Source of the DNA: Melitaea cinxia
Taxonomy: Eukaryota; Arthropoda; Insecta; Lepidoptera; Nymphalidae
NCBI RefSeq assembly: GCF_905220565.1
Contig: NC_059399.1
Span: forward strand, 9,517,501-9,581,500
Direction of reading: 5' to 3'
Length of the DNA stretch: 64,000 nucleotides
Notes under the pieces: model-generated
What the model saw: only the letters and a program-made list of their open reading frames with translations
Database searches by the model: none
Told to the model about the DNA's origin: nothing
Shown here: positions 1-11,652 of the stretch, piece after piece
How the letters are laid out: the number at the start of each line of letters is the position of its first letter
How positions within the stretch are numbered: position 1 is the stretch's first letter
Made by a program: the position numbers and the translations under genes

Positions 1-115
1 TATATACGAAGGTAAATTCCGCAATTTCTATAAAGTTGTAATAGCACAGCTGGGAAATTGGCCGGTCGAGATCGACCAAGAAGACCCCGGTTCAAGTCCT
101 TATATCTCCAGATCG
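1..115 (+). repeat. tRNA-like dispersed element, family J
   Basis: This stretch holds an A-box-like TAGCACAGCTGGG near 48-60 and a B-box-like GGTTCAAGTCC at 90-100, preceded by ACGAAGGTAAATTCCGCA. A second copy with the same leader and A-box region lies on the - strand near 52,600-52,730, so this is a dispersed element with a tRNA-like promoter rather than a single tRNA gene. The left edge is cut by the window. Confidence 0.5.
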
Positions 116-249
116 TTTGTTTTCCCTTCTTTTCTAATTGCTTTTGTAATTTTTTATTTAATGTTCATATTTCTTTGTTATTATGTCGGTAAGATCGAAA
201 AATATTATTCATATTTTATCAATATGTAATTCGTGTTTAAATATGATAT

Positions 250-310
250 CCAAAAAACCCAATTTACTAAAAATACCGAGCTAAGCTCGTACACCCAGGT
301 ACTGTACTAT
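250..310 (+). repeat. Short repeat K, linked to family J
   Basis: The stretch with AATACCGAGCTAAGCTCG and CACCCAGGTACTGT recurs, reverse-complemented, near 51,640-51,700. Both here and there it lies downstream of a family J copy in the same relative order, so J and K are probably parts of one larger element. The rest of 116-800 is AT-rich with no gene signal. Confidence 0.4.
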
Positions 311-807
311 AATATCTTAAGACATTTCAATGTATATTATATTATCGTTTATTACATTATTTTTGTGCATAATAATATAAGCATTACTTTAATAGTACTT
401 AATGAGGTTTCATTTATATATATTTTATCAAGGTTGACTAAAATTTAGCCTAAATTCGAAGTGGTGATAATCACGCAAAACGCAAATTATCTTTAAATTA
501 GCGGCGCATAAGAAATCTTGACTGTGATGAAATTCAATGAAGAAGACCTAGTGGCAATAAATTTGTGTAACAACGCACAAATGAACGGTGTGATAAATTT
601 GTGCAAAACAGTGTGATACGACGGGTGTAAATAAACGCTTTCGGTAAGGTCAATACTGAACAAATGAAAATCCGTTAGCTTGTTGACAAGCGTTACGTCG
701 ACGCACTGTTGTGGCATATCTCGAGGTAATGCATCTGCTATTTACTTATTTCATAGATTTTGCGACATCGAAGAAAGAATGCAGAGAGGTGGTTACCTAG
801 AGCCTAC

Positions 808-815
808 TATAAATA
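808..815 (+). promoter_or_regulatory. TATA box of first RR-1 gene
   Basis: TATAAATA lies 75 bp before the ATG at 883, placing transcription start near 838-845. The spacing matches the other cuticular genes in the window. Confidence 0.65.
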
Positions 816-882
816 CGCAAATTATCATGTCATAAAGGCATAAGTGATATTACACTACAGTTCGACAATCAATCATTCGAAA

Positions 883-1394
883 ATGAAATATTTTGTAAGT
901 GTTCGTTTGAATCTTGATAATTTGTGAGAGTGATAGTATAGTGCAAACATAAACTGAGTGATAATCGTATATTTGCTACATATATATATAGTTATAGCTA
1001 ATTCAAAAATACTTTATTTCAGGTATTCGTAGCTCTTTTTGCCTCGGTGGCATTTGCTGCTCCTCAGGGAACACCAGAACCCATTCCTATTGTACGTCAG
1101 GATAGCCAGATCAATGGTGATGGATCTTACCAGTACTCTTTCGAAACGGGTAATGGTATCAGTGCCGATCAGAAAGGTGATCTGAAGAAGGTCGGTGATG
1201 TTGATGCTATAGAAGTCCACGGACAGTTCCAATATCCTAGTGAAGATGGACAAAATATTCAATTGACTTATGTTGCTGATGAGAACGGCTACCAGCCCCA
1301 AGGAGCACATCTTCCCACTGCGCCACCAGTCCCAGCAGACATTCAACGCGCCCTTGATTTCCTCGCCACCGCCCCCCCACAACCAGAACAATAG
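883..1394 (+). CDS. RR-1 cuticular protein, 127 aa (two exons)
   Basis: Secreted structural protein expected to bind chitin in the cuticle. Exon 1 is 883-894 (MKYF) followed by GTAAGT; intron 895-1022 ends in TTTCAG; exon 2 is 1023-1394, joined in phase 0. The signal peptide is residues 1-16 (MKYFVFVALFASVAFA), cut before APQ. The RR-1 region spans about residues 38-102: GSYQYSFETGNG, then GQFQYPSEDG, then YVADENGYQPQGAHLP, which keeps the aromatic and Gly residues of the Rebers-Riddiford consensus. A Pro-rich tail ends in PQPEQ. Length and layout fit the small lepidopteran larval cuticle proteins (LCP17-like, family knowledge). Its downstream neighbour at 5739 is a close tandem paralogue of the same length. 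The long - strand frame opposite exon 2 is a shadow. The start is set by the TATA box and signal peptide. Confidence 0.93.
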
Positions 1395-1478
1395 ATTAAA
1401 AGTATAACAATGTACCTGAAATGGTATTCAATTATAAACAAAGATTTCTTAATGTAAATTTTGTACTTTTTTAGACCA

Positions 1479-1484
1479 AATAAA
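1479..1484 (+). terminator. Poly(A) signal of first RR-1 gene
   Basis: AATAAA, 85 bp after the stop codon. Confidence 0.6.
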
Positions 1485-1499
1485 AATAATTATAGCTAC

Positions 1500-2030
1500 A
1501 CGATGTTATGATTTAAAATGTCTATATTTAACATAAAGCTAATAAATAACTTATGATACGTAGGTGCATTAATTACATAGCAAGTACTACTTTTAAATTA
1601 CAATTTGTCACGTGAGAATGTCAGGATTGAGTTAAAATACAAATTTTTCTTTAAGCTTAAACATCGTAGTTTATTATAAAAGAATTTATTTGTTATTCAA
1701 CATTTCGCACTCAGTTTTTTTTTTTTTTTTTTGGAAACAGGCTCAACTAAACTATGATTTTTATTTGTTTTAGGTGTAAGAGTAAATTCTTTATTTAGAT
1801 TTTAGATTTAGTAAAGTAAAATTAAGTAAAAAGTTTAGATTTCTAAATAAGTACCTCGCGATTAAAGCCAATATTCTATACGTCAAAATCTTGGCTTTTA
1901 ATAATAAATAAAATATCCCGATATGATGAGTCAATTAGTGGCAATGACTCTGTAATGAGCCTGAACTAATGTGATTTTTTTTTATTCTTTATAACAGCCA
2001 TACACCCTTAAAGAATAAGTCGGCTCATAA
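1500..2030. other. AT-rich spacer, no gene seen
   Basis: Contains T- and A-tracts (for example near 1717-1732) and no coding or repeat family that I recognise. Confidence 0.5.
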
Positions 2031-2039
2031 GTCTTAAAT

Positions 2040-2640
2040 ACTAGATATGTGTACAATTATTGACGGATAACCCAGGAACATTTGGCGGTTTATCTGATAA
2101 CGTTCGGTACCACAAGCCCTTATCCCCAGATTTGTCTTCAAAATCCTACGCCGAGTATGCTCTTTTCTTGATTGGACCCAGGAAATCTGTGTAGTGAAAA
2201 GTCACGTCAATTGGAATCCTATCATATGATGCTGTTTTTGCCAAGACCTCGGACATCTCATTGCCATGAATACCGACGTGAGATGGCACCACTGAAGTCG
2301 GACATTTACCCCATTACGTATTAATTTTAAAATATACTTAATAATGCGGAAAGCCTCATTTCACCCTAATCCGTCCTAGGCACAGGAAATCAAATGCTAG
2401 ACTTGCTTGGGAATCTGAAACTATAAGTCCATTCTTGTATTCTGAGCTTTCTATATATGACAGAGCCTCTCGAATTGCTATGAGTTCCAGACTAATTATT
2501 GGAATATGTGAATTTTGAACAGAAAATTTGGCTTAAAAATTGGTTTTTGAATAAAAAAAGGAACAACCTTTGGAGTCATTCGTTATTGATCCGTAGGTGT
2601 ATATATGAACATAGTCCGGATTCATGAAAATAATTAACAC
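2040..2640 (-). pseudogene. Decayed RNase H domain of a LINE
   Basis: Read on the - strand from about 2,635, the translation gives VHIYTYGSITNDSKG, then SYIESSEYKNGLIVSDSQAS, then PSHVGIHGNEMSEVLAKTAS and HYTDFLGPIKKRAYSA. This is the order of motifs in the RNase H domain carried by I/R1-type non-LTR retrotransposons. The first catalytic Asp appears as Tyr (YTYGS instead of YTDGS), and the frame is broken between the second and third blocks, so the copy is dead. Confidence 0.75.
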
Positions 2641-2717
2641 TGCAAAAACTTGTTGATTATATTTTTTTTCTAATATCTATGTATGTAGCTTCCACTTGTA
2701 CAATTCTTGACACTTAC

Positions 2718-2910
2718 AATGTACCCCTTTTTACGAAAATTGCGCGGATGGAAAACATATGTGTGCGAAATTTTATACTCCTCCATCCGCTTCAATTACT
2801 TTAAAGTTTATATAGAGAAGGAGTGCACCATGCTAATATATTTTTTTATTTAACTATGCATAAAAAATACATTAAATCAGGAAAAAAAATTAAACACACT
2901 ACATGGTGTT
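2718..2910 (+). repeat. Dispersed repeat, family I
   Basis: Begins TGTACCCCTTTTTACGAAAA, contains ATAGAGAAGGAG, and ends in an A-rich stretch with ACACACTAC. A second + strand copy lies at 12,183-12,345. Class not recognised. Confidence 0.5.
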
Positions 2911-3029
2911 TATGTAATTAGTTTATGTAATTGTTTAAAACTACTAATTATTACTACTTACTGTTACTACTACTTACTAATTTATTTTCTGCCTGTCTGT
3001 TTAGACGAGACTTAAATTTTCCACCTCTA

Positions 3030-3527
3030 AACCAACTTCTAAAAAAGGCGGAAGTTCTGATTTCGATTGTATTTTTAATGTAAGTTACTTCAGAACTTTT
3101 CACTGAATGGACCTTGCGGTCACCAACCCGTCTGCCCAGCGTGGTGACTATGGGCAAAACACATGAGTTCACGTTATTTTTGGCGTAAACTTGTAGAGGG
3201 CTATGTCCAGCAGTGGACTGTATAGGCTGTAATGATTGATATATATATTGATAAATATACATAGAATTAGTACATACATAATATATAAATACAAATGTTA
3301 TATTACACCCAGACTCAGGCGGGAATCGAACCCGCAACCCGCGGCACAGAAAGCAGGGCCACTACAAACTGCGCCAACGGGCTAGCCATTGAAACTTGAT
3401 TAATATTTGATGACTACTATTTGATAATGTTTATTTACTTGACTATTTTTTCGTCTATCGACGTTGTATTTATTACTTGTCAATATAATTGAGTCGGTTA
3501 TTTTTCGTTTGCGAACAAACACAATCG
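3030..3527 (+). repeat. Family B copy split by a SINE
   Basis: The left arm (3030-3113, AACCAACTTCTAAAAAAGG onwards) and the right arm (3408-3527, ending GTTTGCGAACAAAC) match the two ends of family B. The interior is missing and is occupied by a SINE insertion. Confidence 0.6.
3117..3386 (-). repeat. tRNA-derived SINE (- strand)
   Basis: On the - strand the head reads GTTGGCGCAGTTTGTAGTGG and GGGTTCGATTCCCGCC, good A- and B-box matches. The tail is the common CAGTCCACTGCTGGACATAG module seen at seven other places in the window. It sits inside a family B element, so it inserted later. Confidence 0.65.
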
Positions 3528-4529
3528 TATTAAAATACGATTCCATATATAGTGTACTGTAAAACTATCTATTGTTTTTATTGCATTGCTTATCACATTT
3601 ACTTATATTTTGTTTACTTAAAATAAATTTATATAAAGTACGAAAAATTAATGACACAAATTCGAAAATCAAGATTTGACACAATCAAAAATTAATATTA
3701 GTCCTAAATTATGAATTCACCTGTGTCATGGTCATTTGTCATTAACACCTTGTTAAATATTTAAAGGTTATGAAATCATATTTTTAATAAGTTTCATTGA
3801 AACTTCGAAATCAAGATGGAAAATGTTGACCAAAATAAACGCAAATATGGAAGTCGTATTCAGACATCGATTACCATGACCTCGTCTCACGCAAGCCCTT
3901 AAACCCGCTAACAAAATTTGAACTTAGAAATACGTAGTGCTTAATAAGTGCATTTGCGATCAAAACATAATTAAAAAATTTAATTCTTTGTACTGCATTT
4001 GGACTTATATATTTCTTTAGAGATTTGAACTGTTTTCATTGTTTTTTTAAAACAAAACTTATACTTTTTGAACTTATTTTAATTAAAATTAAGTCTAGTT
4101 CAGTATTTAATTGACTGTTATAAAAAATTAATTTAAGTAACTGCTACACAACGCATTTGTAACAATTAAAGTTTCAAAGAGTAAAATTCATATATAAATG
4201 ATAAACATGGTTGTAAGATAAGTACTAAACAAGTTGTGATTCATTCAGACTCACAGTTCACCATTTTTTTTTATTTTGTGTTTGTCATTACGTGTCATGT
4301 AAAAAAAAAATTATTCACATTTTATATTAAGATGATCTTAAAAGAATTATTTATATACATGTATGTAAATTATACATAATAGTTATTTTTAGAATTTAAT
4401 CATACAAATACTATAATGTAACAATAGGATTGTACGTTCACTTTTTATGTAAATATCTATACAAATAATTAAATTAAATTATATAAAAATAATCATTCTA
4501 ATTTTAATGATATGTATGTTTCAATATAT
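3528..4529. other. AT-rich spacer, no gene seen
   Basis: Low-complexity A/T sequence. I see no exon, RNA gene or clear repeat end here. Confidence 0.5.
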
Positions 4530-4750
4530 AGCCACCTCTCTCTTTCCGCGGGTGTCTAACTGCTAGCTTTGAAATACACAGACCGAAGACGGGCAGCAGC
4601 GTCTTCGGTGTGAAAAACCAGCCCTGCGGTCACCAACCCGCCTACCCAGCGTGGTGACTATGGGAAACACACATGAATTCAAGCCATTTTTGGCGCGAAT
4701 TTGTGAAGGCCTATGACCAGCAGTGGACTGCGATAGGCTGAAGTGATCAA
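4530..4750 (+). repeat. Family C copy (truncated)
   Basis: Contains the modules GCCACCTCTCTC, GACGGGCAGCAGCGTCTTCG, CCCAGCGTGGTGACTATGGG and CAGCAGTGGACTGCGATAGG in order. Fuller copies lie at 19,318-19,580 (+) and 23,985-24,300 (-). Confidence 0.6.
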
Positions 4751-5676
4751 AGTGTAAAGTTTAGGCAATAACAATATTCAATATCTTTGGGTAATTTTTA
4801 CGAAATTATTTTATCACTATATTTTTAAGTGTTCTATGCTTAATCTATATAACTATATGTACATATTCCAATTGAAGAAAGCTTTATTCGGTTCACACAT
4901 TTTAATTGGCTGGTAAGAGATCACTTACATAGATAAGGCCGCCTTTGCATCATTCATGTACTGTGTATTTTTATGTATAATCGTTGATCTGGGTATGCAA
5001 TAAATTATTATCTATCCTATTATATTGCGTTGTATGTATACGATAAATTTAGTCTTTATTAAATTTAGAATTTTTTTTGTATTTTTTTTTATTAAAAGGT
5101 TTTCTGCAAGTTTTAATAACTATATTACTGTAAATAGTGTATATTGATTCTCCCGCTACAATTTTAATAATTACTTTTTTATAATAATTCTGTGATTCTG
5201 ACGAAACATAGGTTTTAGGTATCACAATACGACTCACAACAGCAGAATAGTGTAAATTTCAACGGGAATAAAATTCCTTGCAATCACGTTTCCTAGAACT
5301 TAGTAAAACCGTAAAATACCTATAACTTTTTTAGATAAAGTAATTATGTGGTTAATAGAAATATGATAGTTATAAATAGTAGGTAAAACCAATACATTTA
5401 CATCAGCAGCAAAAATGTTTAAAATGAATTCAAATGTAATATTAAAATAAACTTTGAGTATTCGTCTTTATCTTTTCATTTTACATAAGAATTTGTAAAG
5501 AAACGTGGTCACAGAGAGACAATTTATAAAAAGATGAGAAAGAATCATATTAAAATGATGTGTAAATATCTCGCAAGCGAATGAATAGGTAAGCTCTCAC
5601 ATAATATTGTCGAATTACTCTGACGCAGAGTATGGTGCAATACCACCCAACGGTGGAGGCGACAAGGTGACCACCG
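4751..5676. other. Spacer upstream of second RR-1 gene
   Basis: AT-rich; no coding signal. It presumably holds the promoter-proximal control of the gene at 5739, but no specific site is recognised. Confidence 0.4.
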
Positions 5677-5684
5677 TATATATA
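5677..5684 (+). promoter_or_regulatory. TATA box of second RR-1 gene
   Basis: TATATATA, 62 bp before the ATG. An initiator-like ATCAACATT sits about 26 bp downstream, near 5702-5710. Confidence 0.6.
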
Positions 5685-5738
5685 CCGATAACACTCTTAG
5701 ATCAACATTGTCTATTGCATTCAACAATTTAATACAAC

Positions 5739-6319
5739 ATGAAAACCTTTGTAAGTGTCAGTGCAAGTGTTCTAATAAAGCGATTAAAAACAACTATTTT
5801 CAATTGAACATTGAAAATACATAAAAACTTAATAATCATATTTTGAGGCATGATATTTAGTGCAAGTGAAATCAGTCGGCTTACTTTCTAGTAAAAAAAG
5901 CTGTGGATGTTTTTGGGCATTGTAACATTCTTTTCTAATTTTTTCAGATCATTCTTTCTCTTGTGGCTGCGGCTTTAGCCGCTCCTCAATCTTCGACGGA
6001 ACCTATTCCGATTCTTCGTCAAGACAGCAACATTAACCCTGACGGCTCTTTTCAATATTCCTTTGAAAGCGGTAATGGTATTGCTGCTGAAGCTAATGGA
6101 GCTCTTAAGAACATCGGCGCAGAAGAACCAGCCTTGGAAATTCAAGGGCAATTTCAGTACCCCAGCAATGAGGGTGGTCTGATCCAGTTGACCTACGTTG
6201 CTAACGAGAATGGATACCAACCCCAAGGAGATATCCTCCCTACTCCGCCTCCGATCCCAATTGAAATTCAGCGTGCTCTAGAAATTCTCGCTACCGCGAA
6301 ACCCCAACCTGAACAGTAA
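5739..6319 (+). CDS. RR-1 cuticular protein, 127 aa (two exons)
   Basis: Secreted chitin-binding structural protein and tandem paralogue of the gene at 883. Exon 1 is 5739-5750 (MKTF) with donor GTAAGT; intron 5751-5947 ends in TTTTCAG; exon 2 is 5948-6319, phase 0. The signal peptide is MKTFIILSLVAAALA with cleavage before APQ. The RR-1 region reads DGSFQYSFESGNG, then GQFQYPSNEGG, then YVANENGYQPQG, about residues 37-100, followed by a Pro-rich tail ending PQPEQ. Exon lengths (12 and 372 nt), protein length, intron phase and the EPIPI..RQDS block before RR are the same as in the upstream copy, so the pair arose by tandem duplication. Some RR positions differ (DILP instead of AHLP). The - strand frame opposite exon 2 is a shadow. 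Confidence 0.93.
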
Positions 6320-6613
6320 TGTTAAGGACTTGCCAAATTTATTATAATGATAGGACTTAATTTTGTAACAAATATGTAAATATTTAAATTTTTAAAGACT
6401 CTCCAGTGAAATATTTTGGCAATGCACATATCAGACTAAATTTTATCTTATTTTAAAAATAACACCAAGAATGGTGTTTAGAAGTACGGAACTGAAAGTC
6501 ATTTAAAATGACTAAATTATGTGTTTTAGCTGATGTTGTGCATATTAACAAAGAATGTATTGGTGATGATTGGCATAGTGTTGTATTAATGTATGCATAG
6601 ACATCTGATTTAA

Positions 6614-6619
6614 ATTAAA
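6614..6619 (+). terminator. Possible poly(A) signal of second RR-1 gene
   Basis: ATTAAA, a common variant, about 295 bp after the stop. No canonical AATAAA was noticed nearer the stop. Confidence 0.35.
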
Positions 6620-6942
6620 CAATTTTATATAACAAAATATTTTTATTTTCTCTTGAGTTAAAAATTCTCAAGAGCTTACCTCTACTTATTTTACGAGTAT
6701 TTCTTTTAGAAGCGATCTGGTTGCAACAACTTAGTATTTTTAAGAAAGAACGCTTTCATAAGTTGCATTTACAGTAAAAATTAACAAGTAATATAATGGT
6801 TTTGTTTGCAACAAACTACACCATTATCGTGCATTTGACAAGTAAAAAAAGTTGACTATGATAGAAAAATAATAACAAGCAGATATTGCACTTGCACGCA
6901 ATAATTGTCAAAACCGTATAATTACTTAATTTTGCGACTGAT

Positions 6943-6943
<1 letters not shown>

Positions 6944-6979
<36 letters not shown>

Positions 6980-7260
6980 TTCTTTATTGCACACCATTAA
7001 AAGATACAAACAAAAGTAGTATAATTAGAGGAAGATGTACAAAGGCGGTCTTATCGCTAAAAGAGCGATTTCTTCCAGACAACCTTTGGGTATAGGACAG
7101 CGCATAGAAAAGCGGTTAGGAAGTGTACGAATAATTGTTATAGAAATAAGAATACATCACAATAGATTATAAAATTATACATTCATATATACATACATAC
7201 ATATGCTTACACACTTACATACATTCAAATATACACATATACTCATATATAAATATAAAC
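6944..7260 (-). repeat. LINE 3' end, family A, with (AAT)n tail
   Basis: Starts with an (AAT)n tract (6944-6979), then CTTTATTGCAC and AAGGCGGTCTTATCGCT with GAGCGATTTCTTCCAGACAA. The same block occurs at 10,121, 34,350, 41,990, 48,505 and 55,912, always in this orientation. At 34,350 it lies at the 3' side of a reverse transcriptase, so these are 5'-truncated LINE tails on the - strand with different simple tails. Confidence 0.6.
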
Positions 7261-7429
7261 AATTTATACATATTTATGTGATCCAAAGGTGAAAAGACAA
7301 TCATGGCGAATTTAGTGACAGATAGTGAGCCTTAAGATACTAATATTGTGTTACGTAAAAAAATAGACGACTTCAGGAAAATCAATGAATGAATTAATAG
7401 TGTTAATAATAATCAAAAAAGATGCAAAT

Positions 7430-7740
7430 CTATTGTCTATGCAAATAAATAAAATTGAAGCGTCTGTTTGTAATATTAAAATAGCCGATTTTTACTAAAT
7501 GCATATGGATGTATACATATACCAAAATAACATTTTTTACAATTTTGTCTGTCTTCTGTCTGTTTGTTCCAGCTAATCTCTGAAACGGCTGGATCGATTT
7601 TGACGGGAATTTCACTGGCTGATGTAGTAAGGAGTAACTTAAGCTACTTTTATTTTAGACATTTATTTATTTTATAACTCTGCGGACTTAACAAAACCTT
7701 TTTTGTAACATTCTACGCGGACGAAGTCGCGGGCACAGTA
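7430..7740 (-). repeat. Dispersed repeat, family H
   Basis: On the - strand it begins with CGCGACTTCGTCCGCG and includes the block CCAGCCGTTTCAGAGATTAG. Other copies are at 11,653-11,970 (+) and 48,003-48,267 (-). The head is shared with several other elements here. Confidence 0.6.
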
Positions 7741-7895
7741 AAATTTTTTTAATACGAGTATAACATCTAAATGATACGATTCTAACTCCGTTCAGCCGTT
7801 AAAGTTCTAAAATACAGAAACTTTCTCATACGTAATGTTATTATAATTTTAATCATATAAAGGACATAATTATATTTTCACTGAAATATTGTCTT

Positions 7896-8516
7896 GTTAA
7901 CCGACTTCCAAAAAAGGAGGAGGTTCTCAATTCGACTGTATTTTTTTTATGTATGTTACTTCAGAACTTTTGACTGGGTGGAGCGATTTCGACAAATTTT
8001 CTTTTGATCGAAAAGTGGTGTGTGTCATTTGGTCCTATTTAAATTGATTTGAGATCTAACAACTACTTTTCGAGTTATATCTAATAATGCGTTTTTACTT
8101 GATGTTTTTTTCGTCGACCTACGTTTTATTATACCGCATAACTTTCTACTGGATATACCTATTTTGATAATTCTTTTTTTGTTAGAAAGGGAATATCTCT
8201 AGTTTGGTACCATGATAAGGAAGCCAGGATCTGATGAGATCCCCCCTCTCTGGGATCCCCCAGAGAAATCGAGGGATACTCTCGAAAATCCGCAATAACT
8301 TTTTACTGGGTGTACCGATTTTGATAATTTGTAATTTAATCGAAAGCTGATGTTTATCATGTGGTCACATATAAATTTTATCGAGATTTGATAACTACTT
8401 TTTGAGTAATCTTTGATAACGCGTAGTTACTTGACTATTTTTTCGTCGATCTACGTTGTATTACTCGTCGATGTAATTGAAGTCGGTGTTTTTCGTTTGC
8501 GAGCAAACACAATTAT
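7896..8516 (+). repeat. Family B element, near full length
   Basis: Left end AACCGACTTCCAAAAAAGG; right end GAAGTCGGTG followed by a hairpin GTTTGCGAGCAAAC. Internal blocks include TGGTACCATGATAAGGAAGC and GAAATCGAGGGA. It has no coding capacity. Confidence 0.7.
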
Positions 8517-9987
8517 GTAATAAATGAAATGAGTATAAAACTTTTAATTTTTATTTAACACTAGTTGCCCGGACAGACTTAGTTCTGTCAAAAGTTAATA
8601 GATTTTTATTTATATAGATTTTTTCAATTTATTTTTTTGTATTAAAACCCTTTGTGGACCTCAAGGAACATACGAAAAAGAAATTAGCCGAGCCGAATAT
8701 AGTAATTGGTCGAGCCATTCTCGAGTTATGCGCTTAGCAACATTTTTATGGATATAAAATTCGGGAGATGAAACAGACGGAATTTGTATAATATAGTTTA
8801 GAGGATGAATCTTAATGCCTATACTATGTTAGCATGATTAGTGGGGCTTACAAAAGCATTTACAGCGGAGCAGCAAAATAAAACAAGCGGAACCCTTTTA
8901 CATAGAAGATGACGCCTTTGCCCAACAGTAAATTTTAAGCTTAAAATATTTTAAATTACATATTATAAATGGCGCACTCATCAAATAATATCATTTATAC
9001 AACTGTATCATATAACCATATTAAGTATGACCGTACAACTGTATCATATAACCATATATAACAATGTAAATTACTTAATTTCAATAATATTATGGTTATT
9101 TTCTCTCTTTTTCAATTATCGGACAAATAATTTAAATTTGTACAAACTTTCCAAAACATAGACATAAATAATTAATGAACTAAGATTCAGAACAATATAT
9201 ATAAATATTATGATAAAATGATTAATTCTATTAAAATATTATTAGCATGTCGCACTTGTAAATTGCCTTGAATAGCATCTTTATTTGAACCAGAAGTATT
9301 CATTCAACATACTCAAATATTCCCCAATGAGGACGTAGACTATATATATACTTCCCATCTGACCTCTTGCGAGGTTTTACTTAATAATAATAGTCGTTGA
9401 CATTTAAAAAAAAAACTAGTTTTAGAGGCCGTTGGGTGCGGACATCTTCAATTTGTCTTCGGTTTTTCTAAAAGTTAGTATGCGGTGATTTATGTACATG
9501 TGTACGTCTGTTACTTGAAGGTTATCAAGCTCAGTTAATGGGCATAAGATATTTTAATTTTGAATGTAGAAATGAAAAATATAACAAAAAAAATGCCTGT
9601 TGAAATAAGTAGAAATTGATATACCTCGAAATAATAGACATTACGTTCCGAATTGTATTAATTTAATTAAAAATACGTACATTAACAACCTGTCAAATCA
9701 ATCTACTCGTTACGTTGTCATGGGTACTAACAAGTTAGGTGGCGAATGCTAGCGCGACCTCATCTCGCCCACCCAGGCGGAAGACTGCTCACACGTGGTG
9801 GTTTTTTTAGTCAGTAGGGAGTCTGACATAACCCTCTGGCGCCCCTGCGCTGGAGGGTATCTATGGTGGATTTTCCTCACGTAAAAAAAGGTACTAACAA
9901 GTAGAGATTGTTTTCAGTTCTTCTTTTATTTTAAAGTATTTATTAATGCTATTTTTATACAGTTATGTGACAATGTTCTGGGTGCTA
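8517..9987. other. Intergenic spacer, no gene seen
   Basis: Mostly AT-rich. A tandem-like pair ACAACTGTATCATATAACCA occurs at about 9000 and 9035. A fragment with CTCACACGTGGTGG near 9790 looks repeat-derived, but its family is not recognised. Confidence 0.4.
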
Positions 9988-10064
9988 GTAGGTCGGGAAG
10001 AAAGTCTTTTCGTATTTTCAAGTAAAAAGTTGTATAAAAAAATAAAAATCTATTTGCTTGTATT

Positions 10065-10122
<58 letters not shown>

Positions 10123-11464
10123 TTTATTGCACTCAAAAATACATATAGAAACATAAAATAATAGTAAGGTTTATGGCAAAGGTGGACTTATTTCTGAACG
10201 AGATTTCTTCCAGTCAACCCATGGTCACGAGTAAGTGTTTTATATTGCGAAGCAAATAGTACAAGAATTATTTATTAAGAAGAAAAAAAAACACAAAAAA
10301 TAATAAATATGAGATAATAAAATTTATATATATTTAAAAAAATGTAACATACTACATATTAACAAATACATATAAAGATACATACCGAAATACAAAATAT
10401 ACTTATACATATACATAAACATATACATACTCACTATAACTGTATAAGTAAATAAGTAATATATAAGTAAGTAAGTATTATATATAAGTTGTTTGACATT
10501 TTTAAAATGAAATTAAAAAGTAAAAAACAGTTCCGCCACCTTTCATTTGTTTTTTTGTCCGCCAAAATAGGTAAATCCAATAAAAGAATTCGGTACATGT
10601 TAAAGTTTTACTTTAAAAACGGAAAAATGCGACTCAAGCCGCGAAAAAAGTTTGTGACGTTTATGAACCTATGCAGGGTCAGTAAGAGTAGCACGTAATT
10701 GGTTTAAACAATTTCGGTCAGAAAATATTGATGACGACATTTTGAAAAGTGAAACTAAATTGATATTTTACTAGTTATGATATATCTGAAGATCTGAGAA
10801 TGGACCATAAAACAGTTTTGACCCATTTGAATAAGGGTGCCTATACAAAAAAGGCTCGATATATGGGTACCACATGAACTCACTAAAAGAAGCCTAATTG
10901 AAAGTGTACACAATAAGTGACAAAAAGCGGATCATCTACGATAAGATTGTACGAACGAAATCGTTGTCAAAGGTCGGTCAAGTTGCACAGACTATTGCAA
11001 ATTCATTAGGAGCTTTAACCGTAAAGCAAACCTATCGATTTGTATTTATTCTGTCAATAGCCGATAAGAATTGAGCAAGAAGTCGAGAATAAGTGACGAC
11101 AACGCCGACCACATCGTCTTTAGCCACTCAACGAAAATTGAGAGAGTTTGACTGGGAAGTCTTAATGCATCCAACCAATAGCCCCGATATTGGACCCATA
11201 GGTTTTCATCTGTTACGGTCTCTTCACAATTCTTTAGGTAGTGTAAAGTTAATTTCGAAAGAGGACAGTCAAAACTACTTATCGCAGTTTTTTTTAAATG
11301 AGAAGTCCCAAAATTTCTACGGCAACGGAATCCTGTCTGTTATCAAACAAAATGGTACATATATAATATATATTATAATTAATGTTAAATAAACTTCATG
11401 TTAATAAATTTTGTAAAATCTTACTTGTAAATTTGAATAGGAATAAAGTTTTTCCCCGACCTAA
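9988..11464 (+). mobile_element. Decayed mariner element
   Basis: The terminal repeats are GTAGGTCGGGAAGAAAG at the left and, reverse-complemented, TTAGGTCGGGGAAAAAC at the right, each flanked by TA. Transposase remnants on the + strand appear in broken frames: IRYMLKFYFKNGK near 10,590, DHKTVLTHLNK near 10,800, then LATQRKLREFDWEVLMHP and GSVKLISKEDSQNYLSQFF at 11,120-11,310. The third catalytic Asp region reads SPDIGPIGFHLL, with Gly where mariner has Asp. A family A LINE tail with (TA)n is inserted near the left end. Non-functional. Confidence 0.85.
10069..10440 (-). repeat. (TA)n tract and family A LINE tail inside the mariner
   Basis: (TA)n at 10,069-10,121 is followed directly by CTTTATTGCAC and a diverged AAGGTGGACTTATTTCTGAACG block, so the TA run is the simple 3' tail of a LINE inserted on the - strand. 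Confidence 0.55.
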
Positions 11465-11652
11465 TATTTATTTTATAACCCTACTAGAGAGAATTCATTT
11501 ACCCTGATTCATAAATAATTAATTAACGACTTTTTTAATCCGTCAGTTTCGATTCCGTTAAATTAAAACATTTTCTCAAATCATTTAAATATAAGACGTC
11601 AAGAATATGATTTAATGATTTAGATTTTTTTTCTGTGATAACTATATTAATG

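Noticed and set aside
36..115. A functional tRNA gene at the window start
   Set aside because: It has A- and B-box matches but no convincing cloverleaf, and the same leader and head recur at 52.6 kb, so it is a repeat.
1014..1391. Long - strand frames opposite the RR-1 exons (also 5,975-6,226 and 30,148-30,498)
   Set aside because: They mirror real coding exons on the + strand; no domain, signal peptide or promoter supports them.
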